Shown piece by piece: positions 24,241-33,109 of a stretch of 64,000 nt of DNA. Position numbers and translations under genes: made by a program. The stretch comes from an uncultured Scytonema sp. (GTDB lineage: Bacteria; Cyanobacteriota; Cyanobacteriia; Cyanobacteriales; Nostocaceae): NCBI GenBank assembly GCA_937873135.1, contig CALMVQ010000290.1:2259-66258 (forward strand), read 5' to 3'. The notes beneath the pieces were generated by a model. That model ran no database searches and was not told the origin of the DNA. It was given only the letters and a program-made list of their open reading frames with translations. Numbering within the stretch: the first letter of the stretch is position 1; each line of letters begins with the position of its first letter.

Positions 24241-25560
24241 GTGAACATGGATAAGTTTGCCCAGCAGATACAAGAGGTGCGCCAGCGTACAGAAGAATTA
24301 AATCAGCACGTTGGTCAGTCGTCTTCGCCGCAACCGGATTTGCTGGTGCAAGCTTTTGGGGAACTCCAATTCGCCTTAGATGAATTACGTGTGGCGGAAG
24401 AAGAGTTGCGTGTGCAGAATGACGAATTAGCGGTGGCTCGTGGCTTGATAGAACAAGAACGTCAGCGCTACATGGACTTGTTCGATTTTGCCCCAGATGG
24501 CTATTTGGTAACTGATGCCAACGGGACGATCTTGGAAGCAAACCGTGCTGCAGCTCACCAACTTCAGGTTTCAAAAAAGTTCCTCCAATGTAAACCGCTC
24601 GTCAATTTTATTCCTCAAGAAGAACGTCAAGCTTTTCGTACCCAACTGCTCCAATTACGCGATAAGGAGGGTTTGTATGACTGGGAAATTTGTATGCAAT
24701 CGCGTGACGGTAATAAATTTGATTGTTCGTTAAGTGTAACCACTGTGCAGGATTTGCAGGGTAATTCTATTGGTTGGCGTTGGCTAATGCGTAACATTAC
24801 CGCTCGCAAGCAAGCAGAGGAACAAATACGCTCGATTCAACTCCAGAATATGCAATTGCAAGAAGCAGCAAGGATAAAATCTCAATTTGTGGCAAATATG
24901 TCACATGAATTGCGTACCCCACTGCACGCGATTTTAGGTTTTTCTCAACTGCTGTTGCGCCGCTACTACGATCACTTCCCCCCTGAACTGAGAAGTATGG
25001 TGGAAAGAATTATTAGTAGTGGGAAACACCTACTAGCGCTGATCGAGGATATACTTGATTTCTCGACTCTAGAAGCTGGGAGGTTGAATCTGCAAAAGCA
25101 AGAATTTAACTTGGTGGAACTTGTAACTACAGTAACAGAAGAATTGCGTTTCTTGGCTGACCAGAAAAACTTAACCTTGGCTATTCACATTGATATCCAG
25201 AATCACAAGATTGTCAACGATAGCAATCGTGTCCGGCAAGTGTTGGTCAACTTACTATCTAACGCCATTAAGTTTACAGACACTGGTGGCGTGTTTGTAG
25301 AAGTGCAACAAGTCGGTCAAGACCGAGTGGCGTTGATGGTGAGGGATACTGGTATTGGTATCCCCGAAGATGAGTTAAAAAACATTTTCCAAGAGTTTAG
25401 GCAGGTCAATCAGTCCATCACACGCAGGCATGGTGGTACTGGTTTGGGACTGGCAATTGTTGACAAATTGCTACGTCTAATGAATGGAACAATCACTATT
25501 AAGAGTAAACTGGGCGAAGGTTCAACCTTTCGAGTAGAGTTACCACGGCAAGTTAGTTAA
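24241..25560 (+). CDS. PAS-domain sensor histidine kinase
   Basis: About 439 residues from GTG 24241, chosen for the GGAGG sequence ten bases upstream; ATG 24247 is an alternative. The N-terminus is a helical EEELRV-rich linker, followed by a PAS domain at about 75-190 (FDFAPDGYLVTDANGTIL). The dimerisation/phospho-acceptor domain has FVANMSHELRTPLHAILGFS, with the phosphorylatable histidine. The HATPase_c domain shows NLLSNAIKFTDTGG, DTGIGIPEDEL and GTGLGLAIVDKLL. No membrane spans, so it is cytoplasmic. It is the last gene of the CheB-CheR-kinase series and likely works with a regulator encoded elsewhere. Confidence 0.92.
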   Translation: MNMDKFAQQIQEVRQRTEELNQHVGQSSSPQPDLLVQAFGELQFALDELRVAEEELRVQNDELAVARGLIEQERQRYMDLFDFAPDGYLVTDANGTILEANRAAAHQLQVSKKFLQCKPLVNFIPQEERQAFRTQLLQLRDKEGLYDWEICMQSRDGNKFDCSLSVTTVQDLQGNSIGWRWLMRNITARKQAEEQIRSIQLQNMQLQEAARIKSQFVANMSHELRTPLHAILGFSQLLLRRYYDHFPPELRSMVERIISSGKHLLALIEDILDFSTLEAGRLNLQKQEFNLVELVTTVTEELRFLADQKNLTLAIHIDIQNHKIVNDSNRVRQVLVNLLSNAIKFTDTGGVFVEVQQVGQDRVALMVRDTGIGIPEDELKNIFQEFRQVNQSITRRHGGTGLGLAIVDKLLRLMNGTITIKSKLGEGSTFRVELPRQVS

Positions 25561-25566
25561 TATTAA

Positions 25567-25598
25567 GACCCCCGACTTCGTAAAAGTTGTCGGGGGTC
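25567..25598. terminator. Strong hairpin between convergent genes, possible bidirectional terminator
   Basis: Perfect 10-bp arms GACCCCCGAC and GTCGGGGGTC around a 12-base loop, six bases after the kinase stop and 18 bp before the stop of the convergent lipoprotein gene. There is no long T tract on the plus side; the minus-side flank reads TTAATATT. Confidence 0.6.
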
Positions 25599-25615
25599 GG
25601 AGTCTTGCAGGACAA

Positions 25616-26086
25616 TTAAGATGAAGGTTGTTCCTTAGATCCACGATGTTCTTTCATTTTTGCTTGCTGTTCTGGGGTAAGAATTGCCTGTATTTGCTGC
25701 CGTTGATCACGCATAATTTCGCGGGCTTGTTGTTTTTGCTCTTTTGAAAGATTGAGCGAGCGCAATACCTTCATTGGTGATTCATGAGAACCCTGACTTG
25801 CCGCTTTGAATTGTGTTTGTTGCTCAGGAGATAGGAGGGCAGCTATTTTCGTCTTGGTTTGCTCTCTAATCTGTTTCATTTGTGCTTTTTGCGCGTCAGT
25901 TAAATTAAGATCTGACCATTTCTCTGAAGTTTGAGCAACTTCAGTCGGGGCTGAAGCATCTGTTGCATCCTGGGTAGGGTTATTCTGAGAAACTTTGCCA
26001 CCGGGAGATGAGAATTGACAACCTGCGGCAAGGATTGCGATCGCAGCAGAGCTTAATATAAGTTTGAATTCTAATTTATATTTCAT
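25616..26086 (-). CDS. Spy/CpxP-like lipoprotein with LTxxQ motifs
   Basis: A 156-residue protein with a lipoprotein signal (AIAILAAGC lipobox) and a Gln/Lys-rich helical body. Two pairs of motifs resemble the LTxxQ repeats of Spy/CpxP periplasmic proteins: LNLTDAQKAQM with LLSPEQQTQF, and LNLSKEQKQQA with ILTPEQQAKM. It is probably an exported stress protein or chaperone attached to a membrane. It is convergent with the histidine kinase gene and separate from it. Confidence 0.8.
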   Translation of the reverse strand: MKYKLEFKLILSSAAIAILAAGCQFSSPGGKVSQNNPTQDATDASAPTEVAQTSEKWSDLNLTDAQKAQMKQIREQTKTKIAALLSPEQQTQFKAASQGSHESPMKVLRSLNLSKEQKQQAREIMRDQRQQIQAILTPEQQAKMKEHRGSKEQPSS

Positions 26087-26214
26087 AAATACGCCTCTTT
26101 TTGGAATTTTTTCTTTACCAACTGTGTTTTAGGATTTGAGTGGAGATGCCCCTAATTACTTATGGAGCGAGTTGAATCTGGAAAGATACTTTCACCTTTC
26201 CTCGCGGAAGTCCG

Positions 26215-26463
26215 TTACCATCCGTGTAAACGAGCTTCGTATGCTCGATGTTCGCGTTCCCGACGAATTTCTTCTGCCCGACGAGCTTCATATACTCGAT
26301 GTTCGCGTTCCCAACGAATTTGTTCTGCCCGACGAATTTCGTGTTCCCGATGAATTCTATAATCTTGATAGGGAGTATCAGCTAGGGCAGGAGATACTGC
26401 TACACCACTTAAGGTGACTAAACTAACTGCACCTATCAGGATGAGAGGTTTGTTCAAATGCAT
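26215..26463 (-). CDS. Small secreted protein with highly charged RxAExIRxERExR repeats
   Basis: An 82-residue protein with a good signal peptide (hydrophobic core VSLVTLSGVAVSPALA, cleavage after ALA-DTP). The mature part of about 52 residues consists of imperfect repeats such as RRAEQIRWEREHRVYEARRA, then RRAEEIRREREHRAYEARL: alternating Arg/Glu in a likely single alpha helix. The plus strand also carries open frames here, but the signal peptide, the start context and the in-phase repeat on the minus strand favour this reading. No family recognised. Confidence 0.7.
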   Translation of the reverse strand: MHLNKPLILIGAVSLVTLSGVAVSPALADTPYQDYRIHREHEIRRAEQIRWEREHRVYEARRAEEIRREREHRAYEARLHGW

Positions 26464-26844
26464 AGTAGGTTTTCCTGACTATAAATGTTGAAAAATGCTT
26501 GTTGAATTCAAGCTATGTCCATCATAGAAATTCAGATTCAAAGACAACAGAGGTCGAAAGTCACGAATTTAACTATGATTAAAGTCATGTTTTTAACACA
26601 TATAGTTAGCAAGCAGGGCTGTGAGACAGCGTTTCTCCCAACCATAAGATTATAGCATGTTTCACTTGAATCACATACATTAAAAAAATCTATAGCGCCT
26701 CTCATTTGTATCCAGTACAGAATCATAGCCCTCACCCCTGCTACTCTCCCAAATTTGGGAGAAGGGTGCCCTTCAAGAAACCTCTGGAGGGCACTCTGTA
26801 TGTGACTAAAAAGAGAATTAATATATTTCGGTTGATATCTAATA

Positions 26845-26969
26845 TCATGTTCGGTTGAACACTTATAATAATATTTGGAGTTGCGCGGTCTGCGCTCTCA
26901 AACTGTAAAGCGCGAAGACAGCGCAACTACGAACCCATCTTTTATTTATAACTCATTGACCGAACATGA
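26845..26969. repeat. Putative MITE-like palindromic repeat with 11-bp terminal inverted repeats
   Basis: TCATGTTCGGT at 26845-26855 and its exact reverse complement at 26959-26969 bound a 125-bp segment. Inside lies a second inverted pair (GTTGCGC / GCGCAAC) with other GCGC-rich matches. No coding capacity. It abuts the stop of the NarL-type regulator gene at 26980. Upstream, 26746-26770 holds an unrelated TCTCCCAAATTTGGGAGA palindrome. Confidence 0.5.
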
Positions 26970-26979
26970 GCGAATATAC

Positions 26980-27624
26980 TTAAGACTGTCTGAACAGAGA
27001 ATGAGCCAACAGGGCTGCCTGAGTGCGATCGCGCAAATTTAAACGACTGAGAATATTTGTGACATAATTTTTCACAGTATTCTCCGAAAGGAAAAGCGAT
27101 TGGGCAATCTCACGGTTATTAGCTCCAGAAGCCATCAAACGCAGTACATCTAACTCTCTAGGTGTAAGTTGTGCCAATTCAGGGGGTTGCTCAATGGTAG
27201 AATCTCTTGGAGCAACGTACATTAGAGCTTTCTCAAACAATCCCGGACCTAGTTGAGTATGTCCTTTATAGACGGCTCTAATTGCCATCGCCAGTTCATC
27301 TGGTTCAGTATCCTTGAGCAGATAGCCTTTAGCGCCCAACCGCATCGCTTGCGAGACGTACTCATCGTCATCAAAAGTCGTCAAAACCAACACTTTCGTA
27401 TCGGGATAGTGTTGAGCGATCACTCCAGTTGCCGCAACTCCATCCATTACAGGCATCCGGATATCCATTAACACAATATCGGGTTGCAGTGTGGGTATCT
27501 GTTCGAGCGCCCGTTGCCCATTTTCCGCCTCGCCGATCACTTGCATGTCTGGATTGGACTCAAGCATACTCTTGAGTCCCTCACGGATCAAAAATTGGTC
27601 GTCAACTAACAAGATCCGAATCAT
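26980..27624 (-). CDS. NarL/FixJ-family response regulator
   Basis: About 214 residues from ATG 27624; a TTG six codons upstream is in frame but less likely. The receiver has IRILLVDDQ, the phospho-acceptor in DIVLMDIRMPVMDG, VLVLTTFDDDEY and LLKDTEPDEL. The LuxR-type helix-turn-helix at about 150-210 shows LTPRELDVLRLMASGANNRE and LSENTVKNYVTNIL. No histidine kinase is adjacent; the PAS kinase at 24241 is 1.4 kb away on the other strand, so partnership is not established. Confidence 0.93.
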   Translation of the reverse strand: MIRILLVDDQFLIREGLKSMLESNPDMQVIGEAENGQRALEQIPTLQPDIVLMDIRMPVMDGVAATGVIAQHYPDTKVLVLTTFDDDEYVSQAMRLGAKGYLLKDTEPDELAMAIRAVYKGHTQLGPGLFEKALMYVAPRDSTIEQPPELAQLTPRELDVLRLMASGANNREIAQSLFLSENTVKNYVTNILSRLNLRDRTQAALLAHSLFRQS

Positions 27625-28254
27625 TTTTTCCACTAAATACAATTGACCGAAGCTTGTTAAGCTATTCGATTTTAGATGCGCGCATTAGCGGATTTTAGAT
27701 TTATTCCACGAATCAATCTGTTCGCATGTACCATCAAGAAAATATCGGTGATTTTTTTGAAGATACAGATTTTTGTCTCTACACGCGCTCGACGCCTTAC
27801 CCATGCAACTACATCTACTGTAGCACTGCTAATATTGTCATGGATGAATGCGCCCACCATTAATATGGTTTAGCCGGCGATCACCTGAATCGATGGTTAT
27901 GAGGCATCTAACGCCGTGTTAGTAGTTTACCAAATTAATTTCTCGTTTTGTGGTGGACGATTTATGGCTCAATTTCAAGCACTCAAGTCTGACTACGAAC
28001 GAGCACAACTTCTCAAAGAATGAATGACACCGCTCCCTTGGAATTAAAAATTAGAAATTAAAAAACTTGAAATACAAGAGTTTTGGCTGTTTGGGATGGT
28101 AGCTTTAGAGACAGCCATAATGTACTAAACATGTAGAGACGTTGCACTGGAACATCTCTACGTAACTAAAACTATGACAAATTCTTAACTAAAGCACATA
28201 CTATCATCTCTTCTACAGAAAACTCCGCGAGAAAGAGATTTAGTCGTGGCTTCT
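27625..28254. other. Intergenic region, 630 bp, with a short hairpin repeat
   Basis: No supported gene. Overlapping 62- and 65-codon frames on both strands at 27672-27873 look random. A 19-codon frame from 27964 (MAQFQALKSDYERAQ) could be the end of a lost gene. At about 28133-28161, GTAGAGACGTT and AACATCTCTAC form a near-perfect hairpin of a kind common in cyanobacterial intergenic DNA. Confidence 0.5.
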
Positions 28255-28494
28255 TTACTCTTCATGGCGTAAATTCCATGCTGCACCAAAAGCTGCCCCA
28301 GCCCCGGCTACTAGTCCTGTACTCATTCCCTCTATAGTTTTGGTTATGGGGTCATGCGTTAAGCATTCACTTGTCACTGTACTAGCATGCAAGCAGATAT
28401 TGCTCTGTGCCCAACTGGCGCTTCCTCCTAAAATGACACCAGTTACACTACAGGAAACAACAAGGAGCAGAAGACGTTTCGTTTTTCTATCCAT
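28255..28494 (-). CDS. Small exported or membrane protein, unknown
   Basis: About 79 residues if started at ATG 28494 (MDRKTKRLLLLVVS); a longer frame starts at 28533. A signal-like hydrophobic stretch with GGSASWAQS as possible cleavage site is followed by a short region with two cysteines (NICLHASTVTSECLTHDP) and a glycine/alanine-rich C-terminal helix (GLVAGAGAAFGAAW). The two cysteines could form a disulfide. No family recognised; it stands alone between intergenic stretches, 150 bp from sppA on the same strand. Confidence 0.5.
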   Translation of the reverse strand: MDRKTKRLLLLVVSCSVTGVILGGSASWAQSNICLHASTVTSECLTHDPITKTIEGMSTGLVAGAGAAFGAAWNLRHEE

Positions 28495-28647
28495 AGATGG
28501 TTGTGTCAAATCGTGCAGATTGTAAGATACCACTTACTACTTTACACACCCGTGTTGATTTTGTCAGGATACCTCTACAGATAGATTGTGTATTTGGGGA
28601 ATATAAATAAGGAACAATCCCCAATAACCCTTCTTTCCAATAACCCT

Positions 28648-30480
28648 TTACTTAATTTGGAAGTTGAAGGGTAAGCGGGCATACACACCTTGTGGGTCGT
28701 TCATTTTGTGTAGAATAGCGATCTCCTGTTGAAGATAAAGGAACTCTGCTGACAAAGGATCTGCTGATTTGAATTGCGCTTGATCGATTCCTAATGTGCT
28801 TCGTGTCTCTTGTGCCACCTGTCCGAACAGACGCTCTCCAAATGTGCCATACTTGGGATACTCTTGTAATTCCCAATTGTCTCCAAGATTTGCCTGTTTG
28901 GCAGCGTATTTGATAGCAGAATCTAGACCACCAATTTCATCTACCAAACCTATACCCTTGGCTGCTGTACCCGACCAAACTCGTCCTTGAGCAATTTCAG
29001 CCACTTTTTGCTCTGGAAGCTTTCGACCTTGAGCAACTTTGTTCAAGAATAAATTGTAAATTCGGTCAACACTGCGTTGGTAAAGAGCTAATTCCTCAGG
29101 AGATTTGGGGCGAGAGACAGTTTGGCTATCAGCGTATTTCCCTGTTTTCACCGTATCCCAAGTGATCCCGTGGTCATTTGCCAGCTTTTGGAAATTGAGT
29201 AAACGACCAAAAACACCTATCGAACCTGTAATTGTATTTGGTTCCGCAAAAATCCGGTTAGAATCAGTGGCAATCCAGTAGCCACCTGATGCAGCGAGAT
29301 CGCCCATCGATACGACAACTGGTTTAGTCTGTCGAGTCAACCGGACTTCTCGCTGCATCACCTCTGCGGCCGTAGCGCTACCTCCTGGACTGTTGATCCT
29401 CAGTACAATTGCTTTCACATTACGATCCTGTCGCAGTCGGCGAAAGATTTTGGCAAAGCGATCGCCACCAACTTCTCCATTGTTCCCTTGACCATCAACA
29501 ATTTCTCCTTCCGCATAAACAACAGCAACGCGATTCTTGGCGAAGCGCTCTCTTCCCACTGGTTTGTGATACACTTGTGCATAATTATTAAAACTGATTT
29601 GACGGAATGTCTTATCTTCAGTCTTGCTATCGGTCAATTGCTTCAGGTCAGTAACCACTTCATCAAAATATCCTATCTTATCGACCAAATGGCTGGCTCT
29701 GGCTCGATCTGCTGGCAACAAAGCCTGATTATCTGCGATCTCCTGCAACTGTTGTGGGTCAATTTTACGACTTGTTCCCACAGATGTCCGCCAATCCGTC
29801 CAAACATCATTCAACAATTTTTGAGTTTGCTCGCGGTTTTCTGGACTGAACTTTGTCAGTATAAACGGTTCCACTGCTCCCTTGAATTTTCCTTCCCGCA
29901 CGATTTGAACGCCAACACCATACTTTTGCAAAGCCCCGGCTAGGAACATTGTTTGTATCCCCAAACCTTTAACTTCCATTTCTCCTAAAGGATTGAGCAT
30001 AATCTTATCTGCAACGGAACTCAGGTAGTAATCTTTTTGATCCCACTCCATGCCGTATGCCACAACCTTTTTTCCTGTGGCGCGAAACTTCTCTAACGCC
30101 TGACGGACTTCCTTGAGAGTGGCAAAGCCAGTTGCACCAGCAACGGAAGGATGAGTAGCATCTAAGTATATACCGACAATTCGCTTGTCAAGCCGTGCTT
30201 GTTCTAAAGTATCAAGAACGGTACGGAGCGACATCTGATTGTTATCTTCTCCTGATAGTGCTTTCTGAAGAAACTCGCTAGAACTGGGTTCACTATCGCT
30301 AATATTCATTGATAAGTCAAAAACTAACACTGATTTATCTTTCACGGACGGAGCAGTTTCGCTAGAAGACACAGCTAACAGGAGCAAAAACAATCCGCCA
30401 GTTCCAAGCCCACAAAAAATTATCAGTCCTAGTAAGCTTCCAATTGCACTGGCAAAAGTTTGTTTAATAAAATTACGCAT
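28648..30480 (-). CDS. sppA: Signal peptide peptidase SppA, 67K type
   Basis: A 610-residue long-form SppA (protease IV) with an N-terminal membrane anchor (about residues 12-38) and two tandem Clp-like domains. The catalytic lysine lies in the N-terminal repeat within the conserved EWDQKDYYLSSVADKIML region. The nucleophilic serine is in VVVSMGDLAASGGYWIATD of the C-terminal repeat, downstream of LRINSPGGSATAAEVM. It degrades cleaved signal peptides in the membrane; in cyanobacteria the family is also linked to thylakoid protein turnover. It is intact and apparently monocistronic. Confidence 0.95.
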   Translation of the reverse strand: MRNFIKQTFASAIGSLLGLIIFCGLGTGGLFLLLLAVSSSETAPSVKDKSVLVFDLSMNISDSEPSSSEFLQKALSGEDNNQMSLRTVLDTLEQARLDKRIVGIYLDATHPSVAGATGFATLKEVRQALEKFRATGKKVVAYGMEWDQKDYYLSSVADKIMLNPLGEMEVKGLGIQTMFLAGALQKYGVGVQIVREGKFKGAVEPFILTKFSPENREQTQKLLNDVWTDWRTSVGTSRKIDPQQLQEIADNQALLPADRARASHLVDKIGYFDEVVTDLKQLTDSKTEDKTFRQISFNNYAQVYHKPVGRERFAKNRVAVVYAEGEIVDGQGNNGEVGGDRFAKIFRRLRQDRNVKAIVLRINSPGGSATAAEVMQREVRLTRQTKPVVVSMGDLAASGGYWIATDSNRIFAEPNTITGSIGVFGRLLNFQKLANDHGITWDTVKTGKYADSQTVSRPKSPEELALYQRSVDRIYNLFLNKVAQGRKLPEQKVAEIAQGRVWSGTAAKGIGLVDEIGGLDSAIKYAAKQANLGDNWELQEYPKYGTFGERLFGQVAQETRSTLGIDQAQFKSADPLSAEFLYLQQEIAILHKMNDPQGVYARLPFNFQIK

Positions 30481-30481
30481 G

Positions 30482-30879
30482 ATAACTAATTACTCAAAAG
30501 TTTTGTCGAGCGAGAACAAAAACACCTACAAAAGTTCCACATTTTTATCCATAGCTACTTCATTGGTAACACCCTCACAGCATTTGCTGCTACTCACCGA
30601 TAAAGCAATATGGTGCCAGTTGCACAGGAGTCACCTCAATGGGAACTGGAGCAACGCACTCCATAATAGACTTAAAAGGGAGTACTTCGTCTTGGAGTGG
30701 CTAATAGGAAGTTAACAATTATTACTTCTGACACCTGTACGGGCAGGTTTCATCAGATCACTTACTAAGCGCCAAAATTGATCGGGAAAACCTGCCCCTA
30801 CTCCTGACACCTGTACGGGCAGGTTTCATCAGATCACTTACTAAGCGCCAAAATTGATCGGGAAAACCTGCCCCTACTC
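30482..30879. other. Intergenic region between sppA and fni, partly repeat-derived
   Basis: The 3' half is made of a tandem repeat listed separately. The rest (30482-30729) has no convincing gene; a 78-codon plus-strand frame at 30479-30715 shows no motif or good start. The sppA promoter should lie next to 30480. Confidence 0.5.
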
Positions 30880-30881
30880 CT
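30730..30881. repeat. Two exact tandem copies of a 76-bp palindromic repeat
   Basis: Units 30730-30805 and 30806-30881 appear identical. Each holds the inverted arms GGGCAGGTTT and AAACCTGCCC, with CCCCTAC at the end. The second copy ends inside the stop codon of the downstream fni gene (30880-30882), so it also forms that gene's 3' flank. A related single unit is at 35074-35139. Confidence 0.9.
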
Positions 30882-32007
30882 ATTGTCTTTGCTCTAAAGT
30901 TCCAGAATGCTTGAGATCGTTCAAAGTCGAGTTACCAGTGCAAAATAGTACTGTCGTGATTTCAGCAACTAAAACTTCAGCCAAATTGTGAAGTGCGCTT
31001 CCCGATTCAGCAGCAGCTTGCAAGAAAGGCATTGCCAAACCAGCGAGATCAGCACCCAAAGCGATCGCCATTGCTACGTCAAGTCCGTTACGCAATCCTC
31101 CTGACGCAATCAAGGGAATATCACTCTTCGCAGCACGAATACTCCTAATGCACTCCGCCGTAGGCAAACCCCAATCTGCAAATGTCGTCCCCAAACGTCG
31201 TTGTAAAGGATTGGACGCTCGTTCGCCTTCTACCTTCGCCCAAGATGTACCACCTGCACCAGCCACATCAATTGCCGTCACCCCAGCAGCGATCAGTTTC
31301 TCTGCCATTGCTGCCGAAATCCCATTACCAACTTCCTTAGCAATTACAGGCACTGGTAGCTTCTGGCATACTTGAGAAATTTTGTCAAGTAATCCTTTGA
31401 AGTTTGTATCACCTCGCGTTTGAATGCTCTCTTGCAGTGGGTTGAGGTGCAAAATTAGGGCATCAGCCTCTAAGATATCAATGATTCGGAGACATTGATC
31501 TAAACCGTAGTCATAGTTAAGTTGAACAGCACCCAAGTTGGCAAACAAGAGAACATCAGGAGCACACTTACGAACCGCAAAGGTATCGGCTAGCTGAGGT
31601 TTCTCCACCGCCACCCGTTGGGAACCTACACCCATCGCTAACTTATAGTGCTGGGCAACTTCCGCAAGACGATAGTTAATGATTCCCGCCTGCTCTGTTC
31701 CTCCAGTCATAGAAGAAATCACCAGTGGTGCGCCCACCCGCTTCCCCAAGAATGTAGTGCTAATGTCAATTTCATTGCGATCAAGTTCTGGTAGACAACA
31801 ATGCGTGAAGCGATAGCGTTCTAATCCGTTCGTCGTCTGGTGGAATTGGACATCTTCTTCCAGGCAAATGCGGATGTGATCTGCTTTGCGCGACTGTGTT
31901 GCAATAGAAGGATTTGTAGAAGCGTTCACGGCTGGGTAGGACTCAAAGTTGTGTTGATTACATATTTTCTCAGTCTGGGTGATTTTGTCAGGTGAAGATA
32001 AACTCAT
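30880..32007 (-). CDS. fni: Isopentenyl-diphosphate delta-isomerase, type 2 (FMN-dependent)
   Basis: A 375-residue type 2 IPP isomerase interconverting IPP and DMAPP for carotenoid, phytol and quinone synthesis; it needs FMN, NAD(P)H and magnesium. Family motifs include [53 protein letters not shown] with the following [17 protein letters not shown], and [18 protein letters not shown]. It is longer at the N-terminus than many homologues; the first 35 residues look dispensable. It stands alone; a 76-bp tandem repeat meets its stop codon. Confidence 0.96.
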   Translation of the reverse strand: MSLSSPDKITQTEKICNQHNFESYPAVNASTNPSIATQSRKADHIRICLEEDVQFHQTTNGLERYRFTHCCLPELDRNEIDISTTFLGKRVGAPLVISSMTGGTEQAGIINYRLAEVAQHYKLAMGVGSQRVAVEKPQLADTFAVRKCAPDVLLFANLGAVQLNYDYGLDQCLRIIDILEADALILHLNPLQESIQTRGDTNFKGLLDKISQVCQKLPVPVIAKEVGNGISAAMAEKLIAAGVTAIDVAGAGGTSWAKVEGERASNPLQRRLGTTFADWGLPTAECIRSIRAAKSDIPLIASGGLRNGLDVAMAIALGADLAGLAMPFLQAAAESGSALHNLAEVLVAEITTVLFCTGNSTLNDLKHSGTLEQRQ

Positions 32008-32166
32008 AAGTCGATCTGCATAAAAAAATTTCTCTCATGTTCGTAGTGTCTATTGCTGGTTCCTATCGCAACTACGAGCTTTTGTCAAGAGCGCGAAGGG
32101 TATTATTGATAAACCTTGCGTATATTCTTAACGTTACACAACTCATCTTATAAATAGAATTTTATA

Positions 32167-32239
32167 TGGAGGTTAGCGGACTCGAACCGCTGACATCCTG
32201 CTTGCAAAGCAGGCGCTCTACCAACTGAGCTAAACCCCC
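32167..32239 (-). tRNA. tRNA-Ala (anticodon TGC)
   Basis: Read on the minus strand, a 73-base cloverleaf: acceptor GGGGGTT pairing AACCTCC with one G-U, D arm TAGCTCAGTTGGTAGAGCG, anticodon stem CTGCT/AGCAG with loop TTTGCAA (anticodon TGC), and T arm with GGTTCGAGTCC. The discriminator base is A; the CCA end is not encoded. Confidence 0.97.
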
Positions 32240-32326
32240 GTAAAATGAAATCAGGCTGTTGAATTTGTTTGTCCTGACTATCATAACTTAAATATTGTGA
32301 TTTTGCACTACTAGGAGCGAAAAAAA

Positions 32327-33046
32327 ATGACTATTATTGTTGCCGCACTTTATAAGTTTGTCAGACTCCCAGATTTTGCTGAGAAACAACACCCTTTAAT
32401 GTCCCTTTGTAGAGAGGAAGGCGTCATGGGGACAATTTTGCTGGCACTTGAAGGCATCAACGGTACAATTGCAGGTTCACAAGACAGCGTTAACTCTGTT
32501 CTCTCTTTTTTACGTTCCGATCCTCGTCTGGCAGATTTGGAACACAAAGTGTCTGATGCTGATTTCCCGCCATTTAACCGTATGAAGGTACGTCTAAAAA
32601 AAGAAATTGTCACTATTGGCTTACCCGAAGTTGATCCCAATCAACAAGTCGGCGTTTATGTCCGTCCAAAAGACTGGAATGTCCTGATCAGCGATCCAGA
32701 AGTTACAATTGTTGACACCCGGAATGATTTTGAGGTGAATATGGGTACCTTTAAGCGATCGCAAAATCCTCAAACTCACTCGTTCAGTGAATTCCCAGAT
32801 TACGTCCGCAACAACCTCGATCCCAAAACACACAAAAAGGTTGCCTTATTTTGTACTGGCGGTATCCGGTGTGAAAAAGCTTCATCCTTCATGTTGTCAC
32901 AAGGGTTTGAAGAGGTTTATCACCTTAAAGGCGGGATTCTCAAATATTTGGAGGAAGTCCCAGAGTCGGAGAGTTTGTGGGAGGGAGAGTGTTTTGTTTT
33001 CGACGGGCGTATTGCCATCGCTTATCAAGGAGGGAGTGAGGAGTAG
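32327..33046 (+). CDS. trhO: tRNA uridine(34) hydroxylase, TrhO (YceA/UPF0176), rhodanese-type
   Basis: A 239-residue protein. The N-terminal acylphosphatase-like domain has [20 protein letters not shown] and the C-terminal rhodanese domain runs from about 100 to 225, with the active-site cysteine in [12 protein letters not shown] and the linker [16 protein letters not shown]. The family performs oxygen-dependent hydroxylation of wobble uridine in tRNA. The C-terminal Cys-rich tail of longer members is missing; the protein ends soon after [12 protein letters not shown]. It lies just downstream of a divergently transcribed tRNA gene. Confidence 0.93.
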   Translation: MTIIVAALYKFVRLPDFAEKQHPLMSLCREEGVMGTILLALEGINGTIAGSQDSVNSVLSFLRSDPRLADLEHKVSDADFPPFNRMKVRLKKEIVTIGLPEVDPNQQVGVYVRPKDWNVLISDPEVTIVDTRNDFEVNMGTFKRSQNPQTHSFSEFPDYVRNNLDPKTHKKVALFCTGGIRCEKASSFMLSQGFEEVYHLKGGILKYLEEVPESESLWEGECFVFDGRIAIAYQGGSEE

Positions 33047-33053
33047 GAAATTC

Positions 33054-33092
33054 AATTAAAAATTAAAAATGCAAAATTTTTAATTTTTAATT
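33054..33092. terminator. AT-only palindrome between convergent genes
   Basis: Perfect 16-bp arms made of AATTAAAAATTAAAAA and its complement around a short GC-containing loop, eight bases after the trhO stop and 18 bases before the stop of the convergent methyltransferase gene. It could serve as a weak bidirectional terminator; it resembles AT-rich repeats common in cyanobacterial intergenic DNA. Confidence 0.5.
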
Positions 33093-33109
33093 CTTCCTTT
33101 CTCTTATTT

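Noticed and set aside
26136-26417. 93-codon plus-strand ORF with repeated DELHILDVRVPNEF-like units
   Set aside because: Mirror image of the charged repeats in the minus-strand secreted protein, which has a proper signal peptide.
28340-28525. Plus-strand ORF antisense to the small exported protein
   Set aside because: The minus-strand frame has a signal-like N-terminus and the better start; this one has no features.
30730-30881. Possible CRISPR array
   Set aside because: Only two copies, each 76 bp and directly abutting with no spacer; the unit is a palindrome related to dispersed repeats. No cas gene is in the window.
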